64,000 nucleotides of DNA, taken from positions 26,366 to 90,365 of the forward strand of contig JAKEKT010000124.1 of the NCBI GenBank assembly GCA_021495925.1. The letters are read 5' to 3'. Origin of the DNA: Diplodia intermedia (Eukaryota; Ascomycota; Dothideomycetes; Botryosphaeriales; Botryosphaeriaceae). Of this stretch, positions 54,701 through 64,000 are shown in pieces. Each line of letters begins with the position of its first letter. The first letter of the stretch is position 1. Below the pieces are notes generated by a model. It saw only the letters and a list, made by a program, of their open reading frames with translations, was not told the origin of the DNA and did not search any database. The translations under genes were made by a program, and so were the position numbers.

Positions 54701-56789
54701 CATCGACTGGGACATCTCGCTTACCAACGAGGTCCGCCTCGACGTCAGTGACGGCCCTGGCTTCACTCTCAAGCAATGGGCCTCGCCTGCGCTTGCCAGT
54801 GGATGTATCGGTGCCAGCCGCGACTCTGACGACAGCGACGGTGGTGATGATACGGCGACGACGACGACCGATGCTCCTATCCCCGTGCCCACCGTCGAGG
54901 ATCTCAGCCTCAGGTGCCCTGCGGCCGAGGGAACGACGTACACGGACGCGAACATGCTCACCTACACGATCAAGTGCCACACGACGGCGCAGAACAACGA
55001 CATTGCGGGCTCCATCCAGACCACCTTCGACGACTGCATCAGCTGGTGCGGCAGCATCTCCGGCTGCGTCGCCGCCGTCTACGTCCCCGGCCGCACGACG
55101 GAGAACTGCTACGCCAAGAACCTCGTTGGCCCGACCCAGTCCGACGCCGCTTGGGGCTACGAGATCGACCTTGCCGTCATGAACAGCCCCTTCACCATCC
55201 TGAGCATGATCTATGCCGATCGCGACATCACCGCCGCCGCCCAGAACAACATTGTCCAGGGCAACAAGCTCGTCATCAACACGAACACCATCTCGGGCTG
55301 GGCCGGCGACCCATGGGGCGGCAACATGAAGAGCATCTTCCTGCTCTACATGTACGGCGCCGAGACGCGGACCTGGAACAGCGTCGATGGCCAAGGCACC
55401 TTCACCATCAGCCCCGGCGCAGCCTACTGGCCTTCGCAAGTCGCCCCCGGCTACGGCCAGCAGTGGGGCGTCTACAACCTGCAGATCGTCGCCGTCATGT
55501 ACGGAGCACAGCCCATCACCAACTTCAACGTGTGGGCCGGCATCTACTACGCCGCCCGCTACGTCGGCCAGTTCCAGTTCACCAACGGCAACTTCCAGTG
55601 GGACACGTGGCCGGGCGTCGTCAAGACCGGTGTCATCTGGTACAAGGATGTCGAGACGGGCGCCTTCTACTCCATGGCCGTCCGCGAGAACCAATGGGGC
55701 GGTTTCGCCGCCGTCAGGGCCCGCAAGCGTGATCTGCTCGAGATTGGCTCTGCTCCTTACGGCAACGGCACCGACTCCAACTCGACCATGACGACTTCGT
55801 CCGACATCTCCATGTCCACGCCTTTCCTCAGCTCGAGCTCGTCCTCGATGCTGTCTTCGGAGAGCGAGACCGTCACCTCGACTACCGATTCCGACTTCCC
55901 CCAGATGACCCCGAGTGGCGGCGTCACGGTTGCCAACGGCACCTCTGACAGCAATTCCACCACCACCGCCTCTTCCGAGTTCCCCCGGATGACCCCGACC
56001 ACCAGCAGCAACAGCAACTCCACCGACACCGAGTTCGCCCAGCTGACCGTCACCAACGCGACCGACTCGAGCAACTCCACCACGGCCGAGTTCCCTCAAC
56101 TCACCCTCACCAACACGACCGACTCGAGCAGCAACTCCACATCCGACTTCCCCCAGCTCACGCTTACTAACACGACTGACTCGAGCAACTCGACGACCGA
56201 CTTCCCCCAACTCTCCCTCACCAACAGCACCACCAGCGGCAACTCCACCGCCAACTCCACCACCACCACCGACGACATCAACGTCGCCGCCTTCACCATC
56301 ACCGACACCACCGACACCCTCCTCGTCAACGCCGGCACAAACGGCAACCTCTTCCTCAGCGTCATCGGCGACACGACCGACCTCTCCAACCTCACGACAG
56401 GCTCCACCTTCTCGGGCGACGCCTCGTCCGCCACCATCTTCGGCGACAGCTCCTCGCGTCTACTGCACTACTACCCCTCCGTGATGTCCAAGACGGGCGC
56501 GTCGCGCCTGCGTCTCGCGGCGTGGGACGCGTTGCCCAACGGCGCCAAGGTGATCAACCTGACGCCGATCGCGACGGGCGGCGTGAGCATGCTGATGGGC
56601 ATCGACGCGGACGGCGCGTACTTCTGGCCGTTCTTCTGCGGCATCAAGGGCCAGCTGAACAAGGTCTTCCTCGTCAGCGATCCCGATGCCGGCGCCGCGG
56701 CGCTGGAGGCGGCGGATATGAAGTTTACGGTGACGGGCGGCGAGGCGTATAGTTGTAATCCGTTGGCGTTGAAGGCGGGGGCGGTGTAG
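51775..56789 (+). CDS. Large secreted multidomain protein with PAN/Apple-like repeats (DUF7029/DUF7223-like core)
   Basis: Three exons, 51775-51989, 52040-52336 and 52388-56789, with introns of 50 and 51 bases placed at the same point of the first two repeats, give 1637 residues. A signal peptide and a Lys-Arg site (APAKR) open it. Three cysteine repeats follow: '(I/L)xCGTDYAGGDM', 'SFEECIRDCD...GCLDVSF', 'CYKKN', with a fourth near residue 1050 ('TFDDCISWCG', 'NCYAKN'); these look like PAN/Apple-like modules. The middle is a beta-rich region and a second Lys-Arg at about 606-607, then a 65-residue Val/Lys/Gln/Ala helix and the 'LPVNLGPPASVLEESPWGT' type core of secreted fungal DUF7223 proteins. 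Residues 1290-1470 are a Thr/Ser/Asn-rich repeat full of N-glycosylation sequons. It should be secreted or wall-bound; function unknown. A second start at 51790 is also good. Confidence 0.8.
55780..56280 (+). repeat. Coding repeat: Thr/Ser/Asn-rich stalk
   Basis: Degenerate copies of a unit like 'FPQLTLTNTTDSSNSTT' (17-21 residues) repeat about seven times, each with N-x-T/S sequons and a Phe-Pro-Gln core. It looks like a heavily glycosylated spacer. Confidence 0.75.
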
Positions 56790-57125
56790 GGGCGGGGCGC
56801 GGGTGGTTTTTGATGGATGATGATGATCGTAATGGTAGATGTATGTGTGTTGATTGGGAGGGGAATGGGTGGGTTAGTGTAATGTGTAGTTTTCCTGGTT
56901 TTACTTTTAATGACAACTTGTCTGAACGAAGCTTGAGCACGTTGTAAAAATGTGGTGATGTTGGGGTGTGAGGCAAGGGTAGACAAGGAGGTCCTTAACC
57001 TTTCTTCTTACCCCGGACAATCGGGGCCATACCGACTGCCGACGGCAGCCACACCCCATGATATTCGTTGCGTTGTTCCTCCGTTACAAAGATATCTTGG
57101 ATTTGCCTTGCCGCCAGTGAAATCT
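56790..57125. other. Intergenic, tail-to-tail spacer
   Basis: About 0.34 kb between convergent stops. GT/GA-rich 3' flank, no gene. Confidence 0.6.
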
Positions 57126-58787
57126 CTATCCATACTGATCCCGTGTTCTTAAATGGCCGCTCTCGTCACCATTGTCCAGTTCCAACCTGATCTCGCCATA
57201 CTCCAAAGGAGGATCCGAGCCACGGTCATGCTCTACCACGAATCGAATATTAATGCGGCTTTTCAGACTCCCAGAAAGAGAAGCACCTCGCAGACTCCTC
57301 AAACAGCTCGAACGCGCTGCCGCAAGCAAAGATACAATGCCAAAGGCCTCGCCGATGGGCGTATCAAAGAAGAAAAGAACTCTGATAAAAAGCGAAATCA
57401 CGGTAAAGAGAGGATATAACGCGAGTATTAACAACAATACCCAGCTCCGCTTCAAAGTCTTGCGCGTTTTGCTGGCCCATGCGGTTGTTTCGTATCTGAG
57501 GCTGGGATCCAAGTTGCCGTTCTCGGGTCCGTTCAGTCCAACGATCCGGGCCCAGATCATGCTTGCCACAAGCGGGGAGTCGTTCTTGATGTACTCTACA
57601 TACTTTGTGGAGCTGTCGTATGGTTTGCCGATGTAGCGAAACTTCCAATCGAACTCTGTGAGCGACGTGATGAACAGCTGATGCGCGGCGAGCGTATTGT
57701 TGGTGAGAACATCATTGTTGACAAGGGCGCGTTCAGACGGTATAGACGCATCCACTAATGAAACCGAGTCCTTCGTTATTGTCCAGGTGCCCGAGACTTG
57801 TTGACGGGTAGTGTGGTACTGTTGGACCTGAGAGCCGAAACTTTGGTTCTTAAGCAATGTCCACCAACTCATCCATATGATGGTGTAGTTGTCTGCTTTC
57901 GGGTTCATGATTCCAAGCCAGTTGCTTTTGTTGTAGACCCACTGCTCGTAGGTGACCTCCCATTGTGGATCCTCGATATTTTCATAAAAAGTTCCGTTCA
58001 GCCACTCTTTGCTCTCCGCGAAATTCTCGCTGAGGTCAGTAACGACAGCGCTGACGTTTGCTGTCACGGTCATTGATTCAGAATCTCGAAGTTCTGACTG
58101 TACATCTTCCACAGAGGCAGGAAGCGGTCCGTCGAGCATGACGGTGGTGTTTTCCGAAGCGACGTACATGTTGAAGCCGTAAAGCTTGTCGAAACCAGGA
58201 TCCTGGAACCAGGGGATTGTCGCATTCACCATGAGCGAGAGACCAAACCCCATGTTTTGAGTCCCGGGCGGACCGGTCATGCCGAACTGTGCAGGAGTTT
58301 GGAACGGCGACGAGTCGCTCGATCCTCCTTGAAACCCTTTGTACCCGGCACTAAGCGCTAAAGGTAAAGCCAAAAGCACAGAGACTATTACGCGGCATGG
58401 CACAGCCGCGTGACTCGCCAACGGGCTCATGGTAATGAGAGAGTCGAGAGTTTGGAGGGTGGTGCCATTTCGTACCGCATACGCCAACAAAGCGTGCTGG
58501 GTAATCTTTGCGGCAGAGAGTCCCATAAGTGACAGGAGGAACCCGATTATGATGAGTTGGTTTGCTTGGCCGAGCTGGACAGCCACGTGTTGAAGTTGTA
58601 TGCAGGAGTATGCAGCAGCGAAGGACAGTAAGCAGACGGAGGTGGCTAAGATATCCCGGAGGGAAATGCGCCTTTTGTGTTGAGGAACCCCTTTTGCCAC
58701 AACATCTTCATTCCGCTCATCGTTACGCAGAAGACGCTGTGCACCCTCAGCAGGTTCATTTGCCGTGGTGGCTACCGAAGGCCTCAT
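57126..58787 (-). CDS. Unknown fungal multi-pass membrane protein
   Basis: A single exon, 553 residues from MRPSVATTANEP (an in-frame ATG at 58844 would add 19). Three helices lie near the N-terminus ('ILATSVCLLSFAAAYSCI', 'LIIIGFLLSLMGLSAAKITQ', 'VIVSVLLALPLALSAGYKGF'), then about 280 residues of non-cytosolic, sequon-rich domain ('MVNATIPWF', 'ENTTVML', 'NVSAVV', 'WLNGTFYE', 'KSNW', 'NNTLAAHQLFITSL'), then a long hydrophobic hairpin 'WVLLLILALYPLFTVISLFI' and a cytosolic Arg/Ser-rich tail. This layout of short cytosolic start, large glycosylated ectodomain and late helix is common in ascomycete-specific hypothetical proteins of the plasma membrane. No enzyme motif is seen. 'taatataag' around 58938-58948 on the minus strand may serve as TATA element. 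Confidence 0.72.
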   Translation of the reverse strand: MRPSVATTANEPAEGAQRLLRNDERNEDVVAKGVPQHKRRISLRDILATSVCLLSFAAAYSCIQLQHVAVQLGQANQLIIIGFLLSLMGLSAAKITQHALLAYAVRNGTTLQTLDSLITMSPLASHAAVPCRVIVSVLLALPLALSAGYKGFQGGSSDSSPFQTPAQFGMTGPPGTQNMGFGLSLMVNATIPWFQDPGFDKLYGFNMYVASENTTVMLDGPLPASVEDVQSELRDSESMTVTANVSAVVTDLSENFAESKEWLNGTFYENIEDPQWEVTYEQWVYNKSNWLGIMNPKADNYTIIWMSWWTLLKNQSFGSQVQQYHTTRQQVSGTWTITKDSVSLVDASIPSERALVNNDVLTNNTLAAHQLFITSLTEFDWKFRYIGKPYDSSTKYVEYIKNDSPLVASMIWARIVGLNGPENGNLDPSLRYETTAWASKTRKTLKRSWVLLLILALYPLFTVISLFIRVLFFFDTPIGEAFGIVSLLAAARSSCLRSLRGASLSGSLKSRINIRFVVEHDRGSDPPLEYGEIRLELDNGDESGHLRTRDQYG

Positions 58788-59171
58788 GATTCGTTCTTGT
58801 CGAGGGTGACGTAGCTGAAACCTATGGCTGCGGTCGTGAAGCAAGAATCAAGGCTGTTCCTTATTTCGAAAGTGTTGAGGGCAACTCAAGTGCTAGCAAT
58901 ATTTTGAGAAGGCAAATCAATCATATACGGGCCTTCCCGCTTATATTAAGGAGCTTACTGGCGGCCTCTGCCATACACACCAACTACTGAGCTGCAAGGT
59001 CATGCATGCATGAGTGTTTGGAAGGACCAATCAGACCCTTGCGAGACGAGCGAAATAATAACCGTAAATCATAATAGATACACTACTGGAGCTTAATAGG
59101 CAAAAAGCGAGACCCCTTGACGTAGCGCTATACCAGATACTTCCTCACGGCATCAGAGTGACCAAACAGGA
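58788..59171. other. Intergenic, promoter side of the membrane protein
   Basis: About 0.38 kb between the start of the membrane protein gene and the stop of the P450 gene, both minus strand. AT-richer than the genes; no coding support. Confidence 0.55.
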
Positions 59172-60882
59172 CTACCGTATGGATTTCGCCTTCACCCACA
59201 GCGGAGCCTTCTGCCATAAAGTCCAGCTCTTCTGGTTAATCCACGCTTCGCTTTCAGGACAGACCTCAAAATCGAAGTTCCACAACATCTTGGCCAGGAT
59301 GACGCGCATCTCATGGTACGCAAGGCTGTCTCCACGTTAGTCTCTTGAGATTCCATGGTAACAAGCCAGACTTACTTCTTGCCAATACAATTGCGTGGCC
59401 CATACGAGAAAGCCTGCACCACATCTTTTCTATCGTCCTCGTATCCCGTGTCGGGCAGCCAGCGTTCCGGGATGAACTTCTCCGGGTCTTTGAAGTACAG
59501 CGGCGACCGGTACGCAGTCCACTGCGCAACAGCCACACGAGTCTACACCCAGAAGCGTCAGCAAAGGAGCCAATTCGTCTCTCCCCCGCCCTCAAAGGGG
59601 AACAAACATACCTTCCCCGGCACCCACTGTCCACAGATGACATTCCCATCCGGATGCACCTGCCTGGGCGGGCCAATCGGCAGCGGCGGATACAGCCTGA
59701 GCGCCTCCTCCACACACGCCGCCAGATACGGCAACTCCCTCAACGCCGCCATCCCGATCTCGCCCTCCCCCCCAAACGCGCCCCTCACCTCCCCGCACAG
59801 CTTCTCCATCCTCATCGGATCCCGACACAGAAACCACACCAGCCCGCTCAACAACGTCGCCGTCGTCTCCGCGCCCGCCAGCATGAACAGCGACGCATTC
59901 ACATACATATCCTCGCGATCCAGCCTCCTCCCCTCGGGCTGGCGGAGGACGTAGTGCCACATGTCGGGATGCTGTTCGTCGTCTCCCGCCCGTTCCAGGC
60001 GGCGGTCGACGCGGTCCTTTGCGGAGCGGAAGTGCAGCTCCTGGTCGTCGAGCAGCGCCTGCGGCGTGAGCCGGCGCGCGAGGTGGCCGAGGAGCGGGTA
60101 CTCGAGCGTGATGCGCGACAGGTCGAACAGCTTGATCCACGAGAAGATGGCGGCGACCCACGGCGTGAACTCGGCCGCGTCGAGCAGCCCGAGCGGCTGC
60201 CCGAAGGAGAGGTCCGACATGATGTCCATGGTGGTGCACGTGAGGAGCTTGAAGAGGTCGAGGGGGACGACGGCGGCGGTGGCGGCGGCGTTCTTGCGGA
60301 GGTGCGCGACGAGGTGGTCGGCGAAGCTGGCGATGAGCGGCTCCTGCTCCTTCAGCGCGCGGTCCGAGAAGGCGTGCGAGAAGATGCGGCGCACGCGGCC
60401 GTGGTCGTCGTCGGAGGCGAGGGCGTTGATGCTGTAGCGCCCGTTGAGGTCGGGCGGGTAGTGCAGCGCGTCTTTGGTGTTGGACTTGGTCTTGCTGCCG
60501 ATCCGGTGCCCGTAGATGTCTTTCCACGCGTCCGGGGACGTGTAGCTGAGCATGTTGGGCCCGAGGCGCACGACTTCGCCGTATTGCTGGTGCACGGATT
60601 GGATCCACGGGAGCAGGTCGCCGGTGAAGTTGGCGGACCAGTAGGTTAGGTTGGTGCAGGCGGCAGCGAGGGGGCCGGGGTATTTGGAGAGCGGGTGGAA
60701 ATAGACATTGTAGACGACGGTGCGGATGGCTTGAAGGATGACCTGGTGCCTGTGAGTTGTGTGGAGTGGGAATGGTAAGGCAGCGGACGGACAAAAGCGA
60801 TCATGGACGTCGCCAGAGCCAACAGTACATCATTACGCGACAGTGATGAGAACCAACCTCGCGGCCCTTCGACGGAGTCCAT
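59172..60882 (-). CDS. Cytochrome P450 monooxygenase (TRI11/isotrichodermin hydroxylase-like group)
   Basis: Four exons on the minus strand, 60882-60793, 60742-59612, 59542-59376 and 59325-59172, introns 50, 69 and 50 bases, give 513 residues. An N-terminal membrane anchor (about residues 15-40, 'LLALATSMIAFVILQAI') precedes 'VYFHPLSKYPGPLAAA'. P450 landmarks: I-helix AGAETTAT (319-326), ExxR E376-R379 in 'EEALRLYPP', PERF-like 'FIPERWLP', and the haem loop F-S-Y-G-P-R-N-C459-I-G. Splicing before and after exon 3 restores the haem frame. The pattern 'HPDGNVICGQWVPGKTRVAVAQW' is typical of the isotrichodermin C-15 hydroxylase-like clan. It would be ER-bound and oxidise a hydrophobic substrate using a separate reductase; no cluster partners point to the substrate. 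A TATAAAA box is 69-75 bases upstream. Confidence 0.9.
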
Positions 60883-60950
60883 TGTGGTGGTAAGAGCAAG
60901 GAAACGATGGTTCAGTTTGAAAGCCGATATGAGAGATGAATCAGGCAAGC

Positions 60951-60957
60951 TTTTATA
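60951..60957 (-). promoter_or_regulatory. TATA box of the P450 gene
   Basis: Perfect TATAAAA on the minus strand, 69-75 bases upstream of the ATG at 60882, followed by a short leader. The element is seen; use is inferred. Confidence 0.6.
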
Positions 60958-61726
60958 CATGTGGGCACAGCAGCGTATCACAAAAAACCGAAACAGTGAC
61001 AGATGTAGGTTAGCGCAAGCCAAGATCACGAGTGTCTGAGTGTGGCATATGCTTGCCCTAGGGCACACACTCAGCTGGGACTAGCGCAGATCCTGCGAGC
61101 AAGGGTTGCGGCTCCTGTTTGGTTGTTACAACAGAACGGATATCATAGGTTGCTGCCTTCGCATGGCAAGGCTGAAATTTACCGGGAAAAAAGAAATCCC
61201 TTTAACCATCAGCTGAGAGCGTGGTTTGTCCCAGAATCGAAGATGACGTGAGATGAGATCCGTATCTGCTCTTTTTGCGGGTCGCTCCACCCCGCACCTT
61301 CGTAAAAGCACACTGGTGGCAATCAGAAGCCAGTTCTCATTTCCTTGCAATTCGAATTTGAAAGTATATTCACAGCAGAAACATATTCTGCTCTGCTACA
61401 TGTGCAATGTTCGACGCTTTTCCCCATCACAATTAAAGCCAAAATCAGAATCTTATGTCGCGCAACCGATCGCTCATACTCCCGCTAGTCGCGCTCAAGC
61501 CCAAAACGCTGTACTCATCGCTCATGCCAACTTTTCAGTGAGTTCGGTAATCTTGGCGAAGTAGCCACGGGACAAATGAGGCTAAGCATCAGTTGCATGA
61601 CCGCCCGACATTATGAGTCACTGAGTATTGCCTTTTCAAAAGTCAGAAAGACCGTTGCCGAAGACAATTGGATGGCCACTTACATTTCCTCATTCAATCA
61701 TCAAGCATGCCACCGTTCTTGGCCAT
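60958..61726. other. Intergenic, no supported gene
   Basis: About 0.77 kb upstream of the P450 promoter and downstream of the C2H2 gene. AT-richer; only short frames. Confidence 0.55.
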
Positions 61727-62783
61727 TCACATCGAGTGGCTATATGCATCGTTAACAGACTTCGTCGACGGGGTTAAAGTCGAGGCGACATACATTCCGC
61801 TCATATTTGAGTCTGGGTACATAAATGGAGTGTTGTTGAAGGCCTGCTCATTCTCAATATTATAGGGCATACTGGATACTGAGTTATTGACCATAAGGTG
61901 TTGCTCGCCAGCAGGAATGATGTTCTCGGAGGACGACTGTTGTTGCGGAAAGGAACTCGTGTTTGGAGCGAAAGCAGTCCTTTGCGGCTGATGAATACCG
62001 GGATGGGGGACCGGAGGTAGCTGATACGGAGGATTTGACCCCACTGGAACGTCGTTACAAATTACAGTCCCAAAACTATTTACAGAAGAAATACTGACTT
62101 GCAGAAGAATGCGACAACAGCCTAGGCATGTCTTGGGTTCCGTAAGACGGAACGATGGCTTGATCGAATTGTCCATCGTGATTGTACGAATGTGGGTATG
62201 AACGCCGCTGGGTCGAATTGACAAAGGAGTCGTCAAATTTTCGAGACACTTGAAAATCTTATCGTTAAGATCGGAAGACAGCATCCAGGATTTCGTCGGA
62301 AAACTCCAGCGCGTACTCACATTTGTCAACAACCCCATGTAGAGCCTGGACTCCATTGGGCGATCTCTCGATTGAACGATCGTTGTTCTGCGACTGCTCA
62401 AGGATCTTCTGCGACTGCTCAAAGATCTTCTGCGACTGCTCAAGGATCTTTTGCGACTGCTCAAAGATCTTCTGCGACTGCTCAAAGATCTTCTGCGACT
62501 GCTCAAGGCTCTGCTGCGACTGCTCAAGGCTCTTCTGTAGTAATCCTAACCGCTCCTCCTTGTTGATGCGGTCAAGACATTCGACGCTCCCATGGACAAC
62601 CTTCAAGTGGTTGTCGAAGTCGCCCTTCCTCTTGAACGTCTTTGGCTTTTGGCATTGCACACAGGTGTGGAGCTTGGTCTCGGAACTCGGAGTTGATTCG
62701 TTAGACATTAGAGTGTGGAGTTGTGAGTTCCAGGGGTATCCGGCTGCCGGGCGCGGCTCACTTTCATCGCCTTCGGTATCCAT
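61727..62783 (-). CDS. C2H2 zinc-finger protein with heptad-repeat segment
   Basis: Three exons on the minus strand, 62783-62321, 62257-62099 and 62043-61727, introns 63 and 55 bases, encode 312 residues. A single finger has C41-x2-C44-x14-H59-x4-H64 in 'CVQCQKPKTFKRKGDFDNHL', a slightly long spacing typical of fungal proteins. Next comes a run of seven-residue units (E-Q-S-Q-K-I-F/L), coded by a 21-bp minisatellite, which should form a coiled coil, then a Ser/Asn/Tyr/Pro-rich, low-complexity C-terminus ('YNIENEQAFNNTPFMYPD') like an activation or prion-like region. The strong donor gtgagt at 62320 and in-frame stop beyond it support the first intron. Likely nuclear; targets unknown. The start at 62783 begins MDTEGDESEP. 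A TATATAA element lies 83-89 bases upstream. Confidence 0.65.
62388..62534 (-). repeat. 21-bp coding minisatellite, seven units
   Basis: Seven contiguous units of CTGCGACTGCTCAARGATCT plus one base, differing at one to three positions, sit in frame in the C2H2 gene and encode the heptad repeat. Units 6 and 7 are the most diverged. Confidence 0.9.
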
Positions 62784-62865
62784 CTGGAGGGTCTTGATTG
62801 GAACAACAGTGAAGTAGTCGCAGCTGAGGTGATGGAGGTTCGAAGATTGCGCAGAGCTTCGGGAG

Positions 62866-62872
62866 TTATATA
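62866..62872 (-). promoter_or_regulatory. TATA box of the C2H2 gene
   Basis: TATATAA on the minus strand, 83-89 bases upstream of the ATG at 62783. The element is seen; use is inferred. Confidence 0.5.
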
Positions 62873-62950
62873 TTGAGGGATACAATGGCACTAGCTCCAA
62901 GATGGTTCGCGTGCAGCAATATTCGACCTCGTTCCCGAACCAGCGGGATT

Positions 62951-63074
62951 GCAATGTCTACAGTCACCTGAAGGACGCCATTGGTGGATTGCAATGTCTA
63001 CAGTCACCTGAAGGACGCCATTGGTTACCATTGGTGGGATGCAATGTCTACAGTCACCTGAAGGACGCCATTGG
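62951..63074. repeat. Tandem repeat with 34-bp core, three copies
   Basis: The core GCAATGTCTACAGTCACCTG plus AAGGACGCCATTGG occurs at 62951-62984, 62991-63024 and 63041-63074, with spacers of 6 and 16 bases. A truncated fourth piece (GGACGCCATTG) follows at 63080-63090, and a separate 23-base near-duplicate 'GTAAAGCRCCWCGGTGGCAC' plus AGG at about 63090-63145. Non-coding. Confidence 0.88.
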
Positions 63075-63146
63075 TTACAGGACGCCATTGTAAAGCACCA
63101 CGGTGGCACAGGAACGCAATTGTAAAGCGCCTCGGTGGCACAGGTC

Positions 63147-64000
63147 TTGACATGACCATTCCCAGCCAATTACTGCCTGTCAGCCGTAAATCCCCCGCAA
63201 CATTTTTTGGCACCCATTGGGCGACTAATACGTCAGCCAGCGCCCTGCACGGACAGCAGCGGGCTCGCCTCACGCGATTTCTAAGTTTGATCGAGTTGTT
63301 TCAATTCCACACATACTCGCAGCTGCCTTCGCTCGTTTAGCTTACAAGTTATTTTCCAACATTGGTGCAAAAGAGGATGTGTCTTTTTTCCGTGGAAAGT
63401 AAAACAAGGTGACTACAAATTTAACCCTCCCCTCGGGGGCGGGGAGAGTAATCTATCCTGCAGTTTTCACTACCAAATTACCAAGCAAATCCGGAGACTT
63501 CACTAAGATCTCATCGCTAGGCTAGTAAGCATACCTACCTATCAACGCTTAGATAACGGTGGTTAGATGGGTAGGTAAGTAGTGTGGGCACTTAAGGTTG
63601 TTGGCGTAGATATAGGTCGGGCATCAAGACCGCGCCGTTCGGAACATAGTTAATTCGGTAGCGCTCAGTCTACTTAAGTAAGCTTCCGCATAGATACCCG
63701 AGGAACATCACTTTACTTATTTAGCAGGGCTAGTACTTTTATTAACACCATACCTTACGTAGCGGTCGTAGCGCGATGTAACTTCATATATATCAAGAAA
63801 GATATGTGTAAGTACCTAGAAAAAAGTTATATACAGATTGTAGTCGATTTGGGTGTGATGCACGACTAGGAACTTTTTTTTTTGGGGGGGGTAAGGGAAA
63901 GCGGAGCAAGAAAAAAAAAGAGGAGCCAGAAGAACAGCCTTTTTAGCAGTAGGTTTGTTTTACCGACGTGTTTTGGCTTATCATCAAACTTATGGTTGGA
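63147..64000. other. AT-richer right end without genes
   Basis: No supported gene. It holds a short hairpin-like GC element at 63425-63449, a 12-base imperfect inverted repeat (63532-63543 with 63566-63577) and poly-T/poly-A/poly-G tracts around 63876-63920. Composition differs from the coding two thirds of the window. Confidence 0.5.

Noticed and set aside
52407..56210. A 1267-codon open frame antisense to the large secreted protein gene
   Set aside because: The sense gene has a signal peptide, cysteine repeats and matched introns. The antisense frame is only the complement of strongly biased GC-rich codons, with Gly/Arg/Val/Asp-rich sequence and no domain.
59345..60649. A 434-codon plus-strand frame over the P450 gene
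   Set aside because: Shadow frame; ExxR and haem motifs are on the minus strand.
1..64000. A secondary-metabolite gene cluster (regulator, dioxygenase, P450, methyltransferase, transporters)
   Set aside because: No PKS, NRPS, terpene cyclase or other backbone enzyme is present, and the tailoring-type genes are up to 50 kb apart among unrelated genes.
1..64000. tRNA, 5S rRNA or other structured RNA genes
   Set aside because: I looked for T-loop (GGTTCGANTCC-like) and A-box sequences and saw none in cloverleaf context; a covariance-model scan would be the decisive test.

Overview
This window is nuclear DNA of a filamentous ascomycete (Pezizomycotina, most likely a Sordariomycete). The evidence is intron-rich genes with introns mostly of 48-82 bases, GT-AG borders and CTAAC/CTGAC-like branch sites, GC-rich coding regions, and families typical of these fungi: a Zn2Cys6 regulator, a LaeA-like methyltransferase, a fungal rhodopsin-fold membrane protein, a DFG5/GH76 protein, a NACHT NLR-like protein and small secreted cysteine-rich proteins. 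No genus is claimed. I rebuilt exon structures by hand from splice signals and reading-frame continuity.

Layout. 0-10 kb: 3' part of SKI3 (superkiller TPR protein), a probable 40-residue membrane microprotein, and a four-exon FRE-type ferric reductase. 10-15 kb: a Zn2Cys6 transcription factor converging on a 2-oxoglutarate/Fe(II) dioxygenase, then a decayed APH-kinase relic. 15-17 kb: two divergent, three-exon genes for small secreted six-cysteine proteins, too finely split to show as long open frames. 17-26 kb: a thiamine-diphosphate enzyme with a GC-AG intron, a rhodopsin-domain membrane protein, a Dal5-like MFS permease, and two adjacent broken genes (one unknown, one GT32 glycosyltransferase). 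26-29 kb is a gene desert. 29-38.4 kb: a DFG5/GH76 mannanase-like protein, a DUF7703-type seven-helix protein, a LaeA-like methyltransferase and a sugar-porter MFS gene whose last intron lacks a normal AG acceptor. 38.4-41.5 kb holds relics, including the tail of an AAA ATPase. 41.5-50 kb: an alpha/beta hydrolase, a proline racemase-family enzyme with a Ser/Cys active site, and an eight-exon NACHT NLR-like protein ending in an acidic repeat and a hydrophobic tail. 51.7-64 kb: a 1637-residue secreted PAN/Apple-like multidomain protein, an unknown multi-pass membrane protein, a cytochrome P450, a C2H2 protein with a 21-bp coding minisatellite, and a repeat-bearing, AT-richer right end.

Function. 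The genes do not form one obvious pathway or a classical secondary-metabolite cluster, since no PKS, NRPS or terpene synthase is present. The recurring theme is surface, secretion and environment: ferric reductase, two transporters, DFG5, two effector-like peptides, a large secreted glycoprotein and two sensory-type membrane proteins, alongside single metabolic enzymes and one NLR-like immune or incompatibility candidate. The strongest leads are the two spliced cysteine-rich peptides, the tail-anchored NLR-like protein, the secreted protein with a Lys-Arg site before a Val/Lys/Gln helix, and the probably lost splice acceptor in the sugar transporter.
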